DNA of 26,852 bases from JAVBOP01 sp031550405. GTDB lineage: Bacteria; Bacteroidota; Ignavibacteria; Kapaibacteriales; UBA2268. Of this stretch, positions 1 through 7,731 are shown one piece after another. The stretch's first letter is position 1. Each line of letters begins with the position of its first letter. Made by a program: the position numbers and the translations under genes. The stretch spans positions 1-26,852 of the forward strand of contig JAVBOP010000156.1 in assembly GCA_031550405.1 (NCBI GenBank), given 5' to 3'. The notes beneath the pieces are model-generated. The model did no database searches and had not been told where the DNA came from. It saw only the letters and a program-made list of their open reading frames with translations.

Positions 1-1
1 A

Positions 2-109
2 AAATATGCCAAAATGATAAAGGCTGATATTAAAATCGACAGTATACTTGGAACAGGAACAAATGTTATCGTTATATTAAGTGAGTTAGCTGAAATAAAT
101 AATGTGTAA
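2..109 (+). CDS. C-terminal fragment of a histidine-kinase-like ATPase (5' end outside window)
   Basis: An open frame enters from the left edge and encodes 35 residues before TAA. It contains the segment KADIKIDSILGTGTNVIVIL. This resembles the last strand and G2 box (GxGT) of a HATPase_c domain, the ATP-binding domain of histidine kinases, which typically ends about 10-15 residues after that glycine motif. The gene's last eight bases overlap the start of lpxB, so the two are probably co-transcribed. Only the tail is visible, so the sensor type is unknown and the call rests on one short motif. Confidence 0.45.
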   Translation, partial: KYAKMIKADIKIDSILGTGTNVIVILSELAEINNV

Positions 110-1232
110 TATTTCAAATAAAAAAATTAATATCCTCATAATTGCCGGCGAACCTTCAGGCGATATTCATGCTTCATTGTTGATGAAAGAATTAAAAAAA
201 ATTCATAATTATATTGAGTTTTTTGGAATTGGCGGCAAAAAAATGGAAGCCGAAGGATTGAAATCTATTATCCCATTGGAAGAAATTTCCGTCGTCGGAA
301 TTATTGAAGTAACAAAACGCGCCAGATTATGGGCAAAATTAATCTCACAATGTAAAAAAATTCTGGATAATGAAAATATAAATTGCTTCATTCCCGTCGA
401 TTACCCAGGCTTTAACATCGAAATTGCCAAATATGCTAAAAAAATAAATATTCCAGTTTACTACTATATTGCGCCGCAACTTTGGGCTTGGGGTGAAAAT
501 CGCTGGAAAAAGCTGAAAAATATTACCGATATTTTGTTCGTTATTTTGCCTTTTGAAGAAAAATATTTTAATGAACGTGGCATTCGTTCTATTTATGTCG
601 GACATCCATTGCTTGATATTCCTGTGTTTTCGGAAGATATAATTCCCGCAGAAAATAAGGAAAATATTATTGGATTTTTTCCGGGCAGCAGAAAGCAGGA
701 AATTGATAAAAATCTCTATCTTTTCGCTGAAACGGCAGCTGAATTACACAAGACATATCCTGAATTTGAATACGCCTTTGCTATTTCATCGAATGTAAAA
801 AAAGAATATTTTGACAAATTAAATAAATATAAGCTTAAATATAAGCTATATTATGATTCGCATGAATTGATGCGAAAAGCAAAAGTTGGTATTGTGAAAG
901 CCGGAACAACAACGCTTGAAGCAGCGCTGCTCGGAATGAACATGATAATGGCGTATAAAACTTCTTTCACACATTATATTTTCGGTAAGCACTTGATAAA
1001 TTTAGAATATATCGCATTGCCGAATATAATTTTAGAGGAAAATATCATTCCCGAATTTATCCAGCGCAATGCCAACAAACAAAAACTTTGCCATGGAATA
1101 AAACCATTTTTAGAAAATAGTGAATACTGCAAATACCAGCAGCACAAATTTGCCAAATTAAAAGGCATACTTGGAAAATCCGGCGCCTCGCAAAACACCG
1201 CCCAAACAGTCATGCAAGAAATGAATCGGTAA
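102..1232 (+). CDS. lpxB: Lipid-A-disaccharide synthase
   Basis: LpxB is a GT19-family glycosyltransferase. It condenses UDP-2,3-diacylglucosamine with lipid X to give lipid A disaccharide 1-phosphate at the inner face of the inner membrane. The 376-residue protein has the usual family length. Visible family motifs are IIAGEPSGDIHASLLMKEL near the N terminus, PQLWAWGENRWKKLK at about residue 125, and the nucleotide-binding FFPGSRKQEI at about residue 195. The KAGTTTLEAALLG segment is also typical. The ATG at 102 is the only start giving a complete N terminus, and it overlaps the preceding kinase-like gene by 8 bp, suggesting translational coupling. It shows that the organism makes LPS. The next gene downstream is convergent. 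Confidence 0.95.
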   Translation: MCNISNKKINILIIAGEPSGDIHASLLMKELKKIHNYIEFFGIGGKKMEAEGLKSIIPLEEISVVGIIEVTKRARLWAKLISQCKKILDNENINCFIPVDYPGFNIEIAKYAKKINIPVYYYIAPQLWAWGENRWKKLKNITDILFVILPFEEKYFNERGIRSIYVGHPLLDIPVFSEDIIPAENKENIIGFFPGSRKQEIDKNLYLFAETAAELHKTYPEFEYAFAISSNVKKEYFDKLNKYKLKYKLYYDSHELMRKAKVGIVKAGTTTLEAALLGMNMIMAYKTSFTHYIFGKHLINLEYIALPNIILEENIIPEFIQRNANKQKLCHGIKPFLENSEYCKYQQHKFAKLKGILGKSGASQNTAQTVMQEMNR

Positions 1233-1313
1233 GGGCAATTCTAAAAGAAAAAATGTTAGCGATATAATCATAGCTGCAGATATTTTTTTACTTCATTTTC
1301 TGTTAGGTTTTGT

Positions 1314-1388
1314 TCACACAAAATGGCCATTTTTTATCAAATTATTGCTGATGCAATGCGGACAAGTCAAAATTTGTTGATGAAGCAT
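1314..1388 (-). pseudogene. Possible remnant of a zinc-ribbon transposase N terminus
   Basis: On the minus strand an ATG at 1388 opens a 24-codon frame containing LTCPHCISNNLIKNGHFV before TGA. The CPxC...N..KNG pattern resembles the N-terminal zinc ribbon of IS1-type InsA proteins. Shifting by one base extends the reading with CEQNLTENEVKKYLQL to another stop, as expected of a decayed gene. The second CxxC pair is absent and no inverted repeats or rest of a transposase are nearby. The assignment is tentative: it could be chance coding-like sequence. Confidence 0.25.
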
Positions 1389-1438
1389 AATTTTATTTTA
1401 ATTACCAGCAAAACATATAGTAAAAAATTTATTTTCAT
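1367..1438 (-). pseudogene. Leader-like mini-ORF next to the duplicated start region
   Basis: A 23-codon frame begins with ATG at 1438, preceded by the same ACAGGAAATAA ribosome-binding context found at the M28 peptidase start. It begins MKINFLLYVLLVIKIKL, which looks like a positively charged and hydrophobic signal peptide start, then stops at TGA (1367-1369). It may be the surviving 5' end of a lost second secreted-protein gene, or a non-functional by-product of the 38-bp repeat. It overlaps the CPHC remnant in another frame. No function is claimed. Confidence 0.25.
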
Positions 1439-1470
1439 GTTTATTTCCTGTGTATATTTGGTATGAGGTT
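1433..1470. repeat. 38-bp direct repeat, copy downstream of the M28 gene
   Basis: This segment matches 3712-3749 over 38 bp with two mismatches (positions 1439 and 1461 against 3718 and 3740). The core reads TTATTTCCTGTGTATATTTG on the + strand. On the minus strand it contains an AGGAAA ribosome-binding site and an ATGAAA start. The two copies bracket the whole M28 peptidase gene in the same orientation. Confidence 0.85.
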
Positions 1471-1482
1471 ATTTATAGCTTT

Positions 1483-3717
1483 TTATTCTATTACCACTCT
1501 TTTTGATATGCTTTCTTTATTTGTGCTTATTTTAATAAAATATGTGCCTTTAGGAAGATATGATAAATTTATCTGCCCATCGGTATAATCCAATTGCTGG
1601 TATACTTTTATGCCGTTAAGTCCATATATTGTTATAGTATACGGCATAGCCAAACCTGTTGTAATATTGAAGATACCTGATGATGGATTAGGCGATATAT
1701 GAATGTTGGCAAATGGCATATATTCTTCTATGACATAGCCAGATCCAGCAGCACATACTTCTTCTGAAAAATCACTTTCCTGCTCTGAATATACCGCTGT
1801 AACCTGATAACACGCTGTTAAGTTAGAATCTTTTGTGGCGTTATAGCTTGCGAAATGAAGTATTTCATCATTTATTTTATAGCCATCTCTATAGATATTA
1901 TAACCTAATAGAGAAGCATAATAACCTGTAATGTCCCATTCTATATATCTTTTGATATGTGGTGCGCCATAAGGATTCCCATAATCGGTTATCTTCACAT
2001 TTTTTGGTTTTGGCAGTGGTAATTGCATTGCATCAAAATCAATGCCTATATCATCAAACATTGCCTTTGTATTTTCATCATAGCTTCTTGATTTAAAACG
2101 CAATTGCACAAATGACTCACCTATATATTCGTTTAAAGAGAACTCGTATTTTGCCCAATCACATTTTGATGCAAAGTTATATAATCGTTTCCATGTTTTT
2201 CTGTCTTTAGTTACCTCAATACATGTAAACGGTAGGTTATAGCGGTGAGGTGAAGATTGATTAATTGATTTTAAAAATACACTTAATGTTACATTTTTTG
2301 CAGTATCGGGTATGGAAAACCAGCGTAGCTCTGCAATTGCCTCTGCATTATCTGTCGGGCTATTAGATAATGAATATGTACCGGAATATGCTTCATCCTG
2401 CGATAATGCCCAGCTTGCATCATTAACACGAAAATCGCTCATACTGTTTTCGAAGTTATTGAAATATGGCAAGATTACAGGCATTGATGGCACAACTGTA
2501 TCGCTATTAGATATTGAATATTCTTCATTTTCGCCTGCTTTAATATTGCCAACATAATATACATATTCAGTACCATGTGCAACATCATTATCAACATAAG
2601 TAGTAGCTGTTGTTTCAGTTACTGGATTGCCATTTTTATAAAGCACGTATTTAGCCGCTCCAGCTGCTTTATCCCAATTTATTAATATTTTTTCATTATC
2701 AGTTATAGCTTGGAGGTATTGTGCATTTGCCAGCTCTGCCACAGATGTAATAGTAGCTTGAACAAATGCCTGCACCAGTTCCATATTGTTAACTCCGGCA
2801 CTATCTATTCCTATACCGATAGTATCACAAGGTCTATGATAGCAAGGTGTCAAATTTTCCACATCTCCAATATATATTGCTGGGTAACCACTCTGAGAGA
2901 AATTCTTATCGTCTCCCATGAAACCACCTTCTCTGCTAAAAGGAGAAATTGGTATGTCAGGTAAATATAAGCTTGCTGTATTCCTGAAATATTCTGAAAA
3001 GGCATAAGATAGGATTCTATAAGCATTATAATACAACTGTAAAGGCTTGCCTACAGGCATGTAGCCAAGCATATCGATATTGAAACAGCCCAATATATTC
3101 ATGCCTTCATTATAGCATTTTTGCACAAAATGAGAGCTGCCTACAAGCCCATATTCCTCGAAATTAAAAGATACATATATAATAGAACGTTTAAATTTAT
3201 ATTGGCTCAAAACACGAGCAATCTCAAGAACGCCTGACGTTCCAGAGGCATTATCATCAGCGCCAGGGGTTTCAGAATCTATTCCTGGATGTTCAGCACC
3301 TACATCATAATGCGATGAAATTACAATATATTCATCTGGATATTCAGTACCTGTTTGAACGGCTATGACATTGCCAGCATCCAATGTATCAGTAAGTGTA
3401 ATGTCCGGATAATTATTTACGTACGTGTTTAATCCGCAATTTTCAAGTTGTTCCACAAGCCAGTTTTGTGCCTGCAAAGTTGCCTGATTACGACCATTAC
3501 GAGGTCCTAAATTTTGCAAATATCGGATATTATCTTCTAAATTCTGGATAGATACTTCTTTCATAAGTGCTTTAATATCAGGGTTTACCATAATGATATT
3601 TGGGTAGATATACATGCTTTGCTTGGGTATCATCTGGTTGTAGCCTACAAACTGGGCATAACTTGCATTGATACAGATTAATGCTAAAAAGATAAAAAAG
3701 AAAAAATGTGCTTTCAT
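1483..3717 (-). CDS. Secreted M28-family zinc aminopeptidase with T9SS sorting domain
   Basis: This 744-residue secreted protease is predicted to remove N-terminal residues from peptides outside the cell. Residues 1-21 are a signal peptide ending ASYAQ. The M28 catalytic domain (about 55-335) has the full set of expected residues: H136 (SSHYD), D154 (GADDNASG), general base E187 and ligand E188 (FNFEEYG), D215 (NIDMLG) and H294 (CYHRPCDT). A fibronectin-III-like segment (about 330-410), a jelly-roll or MAM-like domain (about 420-565) and a second FnIII-like segment follow. The end is a type IX secretion C-terminal domain starting near ISPNPSSGIFNI, which directs secretion or surface anchoring. 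The start is supported by AGGAAA 6 bases upstream of ATG. The exact substrate is unknown. Confidence 0.93.
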   Translation of the reverse strand: MKAHFFFFIFLALICINASYAQFVGYNQMIPKQSMYIYPNIIMVNPDIKALMKEVSIQNLEDNIRYLQNLGPRNGRNQATLQAQNWLVEQLENCGLNTYVNNYPDITLTDTLDAGNVIAVQTGTEYPDEYIVISSHYDVGAEHPGIDSETPGADDNASGTSGVLEIARVLSQYKFKRSIIYVSFNFEEYGLVGSSHFVQKCYNEGMNILGCFNIDMLGYMPVGKPLQLYYNAYRILSYAFSEYFRNTASLYLPDIPISPFSREGGFMGDDKNFSQSGYPAIYIGDVENLTPCYHRPCDTIGIGIDSAGVNNMELVQAFVQATITSVAELANAQYLQAITDNEKILINWDKAAGAAKYVLYKNGNPVTETTATTYVDNDVAHGTEYVYYVGNIKAGENEEYSISNSDTVVPSMPVILPYFNNFENSMSDFRVNDASWALSQDEAYSGTYSLSNSPTDNAEAIAELRWFSIPDTAKNVTLSVFLKSINQSSPHRYNLPFTCIEVTKDRKTWKRLYNFASKCDWAKYEFSLNEYIGESFVQLRFKSRSYDENTKAMFDDIGIDFDAMQLPLPKPKNVKITDYGNPYGAPHIKRYIEWDITGYYASLLGYNIYRDGYKINDEILHFASYNATKDSNLTACYQVTAVYSEQESDFSEEVCAAGSGYVIEEYMPFANIHISPNPSSGIFNITTGLAMPYTITIYGLNGIKVYQQLDYTDGQINLSYLPKGTYFIKISTNKESISKRVVIE

Positions 3718-3749
3718 ATTTATTTCCTGTGTATATTTGATATGAGGTT
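3712..3749. repeat. 38-bp direct repeat, copy at the M28 gene start
   Basis: This is the partner of 1433-1470. It spans the M28 start codon (CAT at 3715-3717 on the + strand) and its ribosome-binding site, plus about 20 bp upstream. The repeat therefore carries the translation-initiation region rather than random sequence, which suggests duplication of a leader or 5' region. Confidence 0.85.
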
Positions 3750-3842
3750 CACCACCCCAACGATTTTTTTAAATTATTAAAAAATATTAATTATATTATT
3801 ATATATTGAAAATTTTATCTAAATGATATGGCTGTTTTTGGT

Positions 3843-3891
3843 CGGAAGATAGAATAGGTTTATGAATATTTTTTAATATTTCTATCTTCCG
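3843..3891. repeat. Perfect 12-bp inverted repeat with 25-nt AT-rich loop
   Basis: CGGAAGATAGAA (3843-3854) pairs perfectly with TTCTATCTTCCG (3880-3891). The loop contains TATGAATATTTTTTAATA, a sequence also found at 7057-7074 and 12411-12428. There is no U-tract directly after the stem on either strand, so it is not a standard intrinsic terminator. A repeat element, protein-binding site or structured RNA are alternatives. Confidence 0.7.
3861..3878 (+). repeat. Recurring intergenic 18-mer, copy 1
   Basis: Exact copy of TATGAATATTTTTTAATA lying in the loop of the 3843-3891 hairpin. It is one of three exact copies in the window, all between genes. Confidence 0.7.
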
Positions 3892-4029
3892 TGCATCGCT
3901 TCTTCGCTTATTGTTTCTTCCAAAGTTATACTAAGTATCTGTTGTTTAATAATGTTTTAATTTAACAATGCCAATATAATAAAAAGATTTCATACAGACC
4001 AAATAAAAATTAAACTTTTCAAAAAATAT

Positions 4030-4046
4030 TTTTTACGCAGTAAAAA
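4030..4046 (-). terminator. Possible weak terminator of the pyrH/YdeI transcript
   Basis: TTTTTAC-GCA-GTAAAAA forms a 7-bp stem. Read on the minus strand it is followed by a run TATTTTTT, the layout of an intrinsic terminator. It lies about 160 bp beyond the end of the YdeI-like gene. The stem is AT-rich and weak, so the call is tentative. Confidence 0.3.
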
Positions 4047-4206
4047 GGCATGTTCCTTCGGAGTGAAAACTGATGTACTTTTTATGACTTGGCAGTTTAT
4101 GAATACCGCCATTTAAGCAGCTTGCATATATTTACCGCATCAATGGCTGCTTGGGAAACAGCGTTTTGCGCCAGAGCGAAGAGCAAAATGAAATGAATTT
4201 GTACAT

Positions 4207-4869
4207 TTATTTTTTCTTTTGTCGGTATAAGTCTTTAGACTTATAGCCTTGCGCCAAAATATCCTCCATCTCCGTCAGGCGCTTCTGAACAGTTGTACCC
4301 GTTTGGGCGCTATAAATATATCTTGCCCAATCGCGCTGATAGCCGGGCGTAAGACTATTAAATATCTGTAAAGTAGTTTTATTACCGGCAAAATGATTTT
4401 GCAAATCAGGGATACGCTCCACATAATCAGCCACACATTGGCTCGGCTTGGTCGTCGTTTTTCGCACGGGCAGATGCTTCAAGCCAATGGCAGTAAATAC
4501 ATCATTGAACGCCACCATTTTATTGAACTTAACATGGCTGCCATTAACATATCCATCATTATCCATATCTACCTGCGGAAAAAAATCATCGCGGTTGATA
4601 TATTCCCTGTATTGCTTATTCCCTTTCTTAGGATAGGCAAAATATATGTAACCATCAGGATTTAGAAGGTGTTGGCTTATTACAGTTTCCAGCAGACCGG
4701 TAAATTCATTCAACGAAAAAATAAAGGCAAAAATCAAATCATAGGACTTTTGCTTAATGTTTGTATCATAATTTATTGCATCAAAATCATGAATATTATC
4801 AGGCTTATTCAGTACCAGCTTCTGCTTGTAATCCTCTATTCTCAACTTGTCAATAATTTCTCTGCTCAT
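4207..4869 (-). CDS. YdeI/OmpD-associated family protein
   Basis: This 220-residue soluble protein has two apparent parts. Residues about 1-135 form a DUF3052-like domain (IIDKLRIEDYKQKLVLNKP..., FAYPKKGNKQYREYINRDDFF). Residues about 145-215 match the YdeI/OmdA domain, with the signature TPGYQRDWARYIYSAQ followed by a helix KRLTEMEDILAQG. YdeI-type proteins have been linked to bacteriocin or antimicrobial peptide protection in some bacteria, but the biochemical role is not established. The start codon overlaps the pyrH stop codon (ATGA, 4 bp), so it is translationally coupled to pyrH. No signal peptide or membrane segment is visible. Confidence 0.75.
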   Translation of the reverse strand: MSREIIDKLRIEDYKQKLVLNKPDNIHDFDAINYDTNIKQKSYDLIFAFIFSLNEFTGLLETVISQHLLNPDGYIYFAYPKKGNKQYREYINRDDFFPQVDMDNDGYVNGSHVKFNKMVAFNDVFTAIGLKHLPVRKTTTKPSQCVADYVERIPDLQNHFAGNKTTLQIFNSLTPGYQRDWARYIYSAQTGTTVQKRLTEMEDILAQGYKSKDLYRQKKK

Positions 4870-5573
4870 TTCTGTATTACAGTACCTGTATCTTTGCCGT
4901 TGAGAAAATCAATTAAGTTATTTTTTTTACGCAGGTTAATGACAGCAACAGGCTTGTTGTTCTCGTGGCATAAAATAATTGCAGTATGATCCATCACCCT
5001 TAAATCCTGCTGGATAACATCAATATATGAAAGATTTTTAATAAATTTTGCATCAGGATTTTTCTTCGGATCGCTGTCATAAACCCCATCTACGCTCGTG
5101 GCTTTTATCATAATATCAGCGTTGATTTCAATGGCACGCAGCGCCGCCGCCGAATCCGTCGTAAAAAACGGATTGCCAGTGCCGCCCGCAAAAATTACAA
5201 CATTATTTTGCTCCAAGTAGCTTATAGCATTGCGGCTTGTGAATGTTTCAGCAAATTGCCGCATTTCTGTTGCAGTCTGCACAATCGCTTTGATACCAAT
5301 GCTTTCAAGGATATTTTGAAAGGCAGTGGCATTAATCACCGTTGCAAGCATTCCCATCTGGTCGCCAGCAATTTTATTGATGCCCTTTGCCGCCGCCTGA
5401 ATGCCTCGAAAAATATTGCCACCACCGATGACGATGCCGATTTGAATGCCAAGCTGGTGCGCCATTGCAACTTCGTCAGCAAAACCTTTGGCAGCAACAG
5501 GATTGATGCCGTATTCGCTATCGCCCATTAATGCTTCACCGCTTAATTTCAGTAAAATTCGCTTATATTTCAT
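4866..5573 (-). CDS. pyrH: Uridylate kinase (UMP kinase)
   Basis: PyrH phosphorylates UMP to UDP with ATP, an essential step in pyrimidine nucleotide synthesis. It is a hexameric, GTP/UTP-regulated member of the amino-acid-kinase fold. The 235-residue length is typical. Motifs seen: LLKLSGEALMG at the N terminus, IGIVIGGGNIFRG at about 45-57, the nucleotide-binding FAGGTGNPFFTTDSAAALRA at about 128-147, and DGVYDSDPKKNP at about 161. In many bacteria pyrH sits with tsf, frr or rseP genes. Here rseP lies 107 bp upstream in the same direction and a YdeI-like gene overlaps the 3' end by 4 bp. Confidence 0.96.
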   Translation of the reverse strand: MKYKRILLKLSGEALMGDSEYGINPVAAKGFADEVAMAHQLGIQIGIVIGGGNIFRGIQAAAKGINKIAGDQMGMLATVINATAFQNILESIGIKAIVQTATEMRQFAETFTSRNAISYLEQNNVVIFAGGTGNPFFTTDSAAALRAIEINADIMIKATSVDGVYDSDPKKNPDAKFIKNLSYIDVIQQDLRVMDHTAIILCHENNKPVAVINLRKKNNLIDFLNGKDTGTVIQK

Positions 5574-5680
5574 GATATTTTTAAATGTTTTTTAATGATT
5601 ATATGCTTGCTTGGAGCGTACGTGTAAATACAAAAAAAATAGTACGATAACCGCCCCGTGCCTTTCGCCAATTTCCCCAG

Positions 5681-7051
5681 TTATACCAGCCTCAATACAT
5701 CATTTATGATGACATATAGCATTAAGCCTATAAGCAGGAACATGCCGACTTGCTGTATTCCTAATTTTATTTTTATTGGAATTTCTCGACTGATGATTGC
5801 CTCAATGATAATAATCACAATATGACCGCCGTCAAGTGCCGGCAGAGGGAGAATGTTTATAAGTGCCAATGAAATAGACAACATAGCTGTGAAATAAATA
5901 AAGCTGTAAAAGCCGTGTTCGGCAAATTGAGATGCCTGCTGCGCAATCATGACAGGTCCGCCAATCGCTTTTTTAAATTCCAATTTTCCAGCAACAATCT
6001 GTTTGATAGAACTGACTATCATTCCAATATTGTCGAATGTCGTTTTAGCACCTTCTGCAATCGCCCCAAAAATGCTATAGTCTTTTCTGGTGATATCGCC
6101 TGCAAAAATTTGTGAAATTTGAACGCCTATTTTACCGCTTTCATCTAATGAAATTTTTTTAATTATTGTATCATGACTATGTTTCCATGCGAGTGTAATC
6201 TCCTTATTTTTATTGGCTTGCAATATATCCATAAAGTCACTTATCGCATGAATTGGTATTTGATTTATCGCAATAACCGTATCGTTATTTTGCAAGCCCG
6301 CATTTTTTGCGAGGCTATTTTCGGTAACGGCAAGTATCACCGTGCGCACGCTGTTGGGTTCGATGCCCAGAGGCGTTTTAGCTGAAAACATGTCCACCAG
6401 CTGTTTGCCATTGGCTTGAACAACGGTCTCCAACCCATTTCGCTGCAATTTAATTTGCTTATCATTTCCAAGTTTGTCGACAAATTCCAAGACTATGTCA
6501 TTCCACGAACTTAGCGATTTCCCATTTATTGATATAATCTTATCATTCGGCTTCAAGCCTATTGTCTGCCCAATGGATTTATCCGCAACCGAGCCTATTG
6601 TTGTTGTATTAATAACAGTTTCGCCGTTTTTATAGGAAATAATAGAAAAAAATGTGATAGCAAGCAAGAGGTTGAAAAGCACGCCGCCGGCAATAGTTAT
6701 CGATTTTTTAAAAGGATTTTTCGAACGAAACTCATAAGGTTGCGGTTCTTGAGCCTCAAAATTGCTGTCAAAGCTCTCATCGACCATACCGGCTATTTTG
6801 CAATATCCGCCGATAGGAAGCGCAGATATTCTATAGTCAGTATTGCCGTTAAGTTCCATATCTTTCGGCAGGTTGCCGAATGTGAAGCCTGTAATTTTAT
6901 TCCAGCCGAAAAGGCGAAAGCCCATGCCGAGAGCGAATACGTCAACACGCATTCCGCTTAATCTTGCCATTATGAAATGACCAAATTCATGAACAAAAAC
7001 CAGAATGCCTAATACAATGACAAAATAAAAGATTGAAGATATAATTTGCAT
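5681..7051 (-). CDS. rseP: RIP metalloprotease RseP (site-2 protease)
   Basis: This 456-residue intramembrane zinc protease cleaves membrane-embedded substrates. In E. coli it processes the anti-sigma factor RseA and leftover signal peptides. The first transmembrane helix carries the active-site motif HEFGH (21-25). The C-terminal helix carries the second zinc-ligand motif NILPLPALDGGH (LDGGH 406-410). Two PDZ-like segments lie between, around ATTIGSVADKSIGQTIGLKPND and LAKNAGLQNNDTVIAIN, followed by the membrane helix pair near residues 380-400 and a final helix. The length matches the family. The gene lies 34 bp downstream of the ogg-type gene and carries the recurring 18-mer just before its start. 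Its substrate here is unknown: no rseA or sigma-E gene is in the window. Confidence 0.95.
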   Translation of the reverse strand: MQIISSIFYFVIVLGILVFVHEFGHFIMARLSGMRVDVFALGMGFRLFGWNKITGFTFGNLPKDMELNGNTDYRISALPIGGYCKIAGMVDESFDSNFEAQEPQPYEFRSKNPFKKSITIAGGVLFNLLLAITFFSIISYKNGETVINTTTIGSVADKSIGQTIGLKPNDKIISINGKSLSSWNDIVLEFVDKLGNDKQIKLQRNGLETVVQANGKQLVDMFSAKTPLGIEPNSVRTVILAVTENSLAKNAGLQNNDTVIAINQIPIHAISDFMDILQANKNKEITLAWKHSHDTIIKKISLDESGKIGVQISQIFAGDITRKDYSIFGAIAEGAKTTFDNIGMIVSSIKQIVAGKLEFKKAIGGPVMIAQQASQFAEHGFYSFIYFTAMLSISLALINILPLPALDGGHIVIIIIEAIISREIPIKIKLGIQQVGMFLLIGLMLYVIINDVLRLV

Positions 7052-7056
7052 ATAAT

Positions 7057-7074
7057 TATGAATATTTTTTAATA
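7057..7074 (+). repeat. Recurring intergenic 18-mer, copy 2
   Basis: Exact copy of TATGAATATTTTTTAATA in the 34-bp gap between the ogg-type gene and rseP, 5 bp upstream of the rseP start codon. In rseP sense orientation it reads TATTAAAAAATATTCATA. Confidence 0.7.
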
Positions 7075-7085
7075 AATCGTGATGT

Positions 7086-7718
7086 CTATTTTAAAACTTC
7101 GCCCGTGTCGTGGGCAAAAAAGAGTAAATCAAGAATGTCAACAGGGATTTTTATCTGATCCGCAAATTTTAAAAATTCATTTTCTATTCTAAGATAACAT
7201 TGGTCGCTTATGCGTAGCACGTTATCTATGACTCCACACTGATACAAATGCCGCAAAACGTGGCGGTCGATTATCGCAATATTGGAATAGCCGATATTTC
7301 TTAAAAAATGAGAGCTTTCTTTCATACCCAACCCATTGAAGCTGTGTCTGAGCTCAAACCGCTTTTCGTAAGGTGTTTTATCGCTTGCCAGAATATTTTG
7401 GAGCGTTGGAAAAAAATCTCTTGCCTTGAACAGCCGCTCTGTTTTTACATTATGAAAACGTATGTGATACTTTGACGTACGCAGCAATCTTGCTATTGTC
7501 CGCATGTCTCCGCCTTGTTCAAAGAAGTTCATAGCTTCGAGCTTCCTCTGCATCCACCAGGCACTTTTGGCTTTTGACTGCGGAGTTAATATGCAAAAGC
7601 AAAATTCATAGAAGCAGTTATCAGGAGAAATATTCCTGAATTCTTCTAAGCGCTGCTCTATTGTGAAAATAAATTTATCATAAGTGTCATGAAGATATTC
7701 GGGCAGTTCGCTAACCAT
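7086..7718 (-). CDS. ogg: 8-oxoguanine DNA glycosylase/AP lyase, Ogg2-like
   Basis: This 210-residue base-excision-repair enzyme of the helix-hairpin-helix family removes oxidised guanine and cleaves the abasic site by beta-elimination. The hairpin region FNGLGMKESSHFLRNIGY (128-144) contains the expected catalytic lysine K133. The following IIDRHVLRHL contains the conserved aspartate D151. This K...D spacing of 18 matches archaeal Ogg2 enzymes. The N-terminal CFCILTPQSKAKSAW (39-54) also fits the family. It sits 13 bp downstream of the HDOD gene and 34 bp upstream of rseP, probably in one transcription unit. Ogg2 is most common in archaea, thermophiles and some anaerobes, so transfer in the past is possible, but nothing in base composition stands out. 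Confidence 0.88.
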   Translation of the reverse strand: MVSELPEYLHDTYDKFIFTIEQRLEEFRNISPDNCFYEFCFCILTPQSKAKSAWWMQRKLEAMNFFEQGGDMRTIARLLRTSKYHIRFHNVKTERLFKARDFFPTLQNILASDKTPYEKRFELRHSFNGLGMKESSHFLRNIGYSNIAIIDRHVLRHLYQCGVIDNVLRISDQCYLRIENEFLKFADQIKIPVDILDLLFFAHDTGEVLK

Positions 7719-7731
7719 TCCATCTTCCTGA

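Larger units (their letters stand above)
3750..4206. other. Gene-free stretch between the YdeI-like gene and the M28 gene
   Basis: About 460 bp without a convincing gene. From left to right it holds an AT-only run (about 3765-3810), a 12-bp-stem hairpin (3843-3891) whose loop contains the recurring 18-mer, a small U-rich hairpin (4030-4046), and a GC-richer structured segment (about 4110-4195). That segment has the pairs AAGCAGC/GCTGCTT (4115-4121 with 4146-4152) and TTTTGC/GCAAAA. An open minus-strand frame ending at 4097 is noted separately. No tRNA or known riboswitch shape was recognised. Confidence 0.6.

Noticed and set aside
3843..3891. Hairpin as an intrinsic terminator of the pyrH/YdeI transcript
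   Set aside because: The 25-base loop and lack of a U-tract right after the stem on the minus strand argue against a standard terminator.
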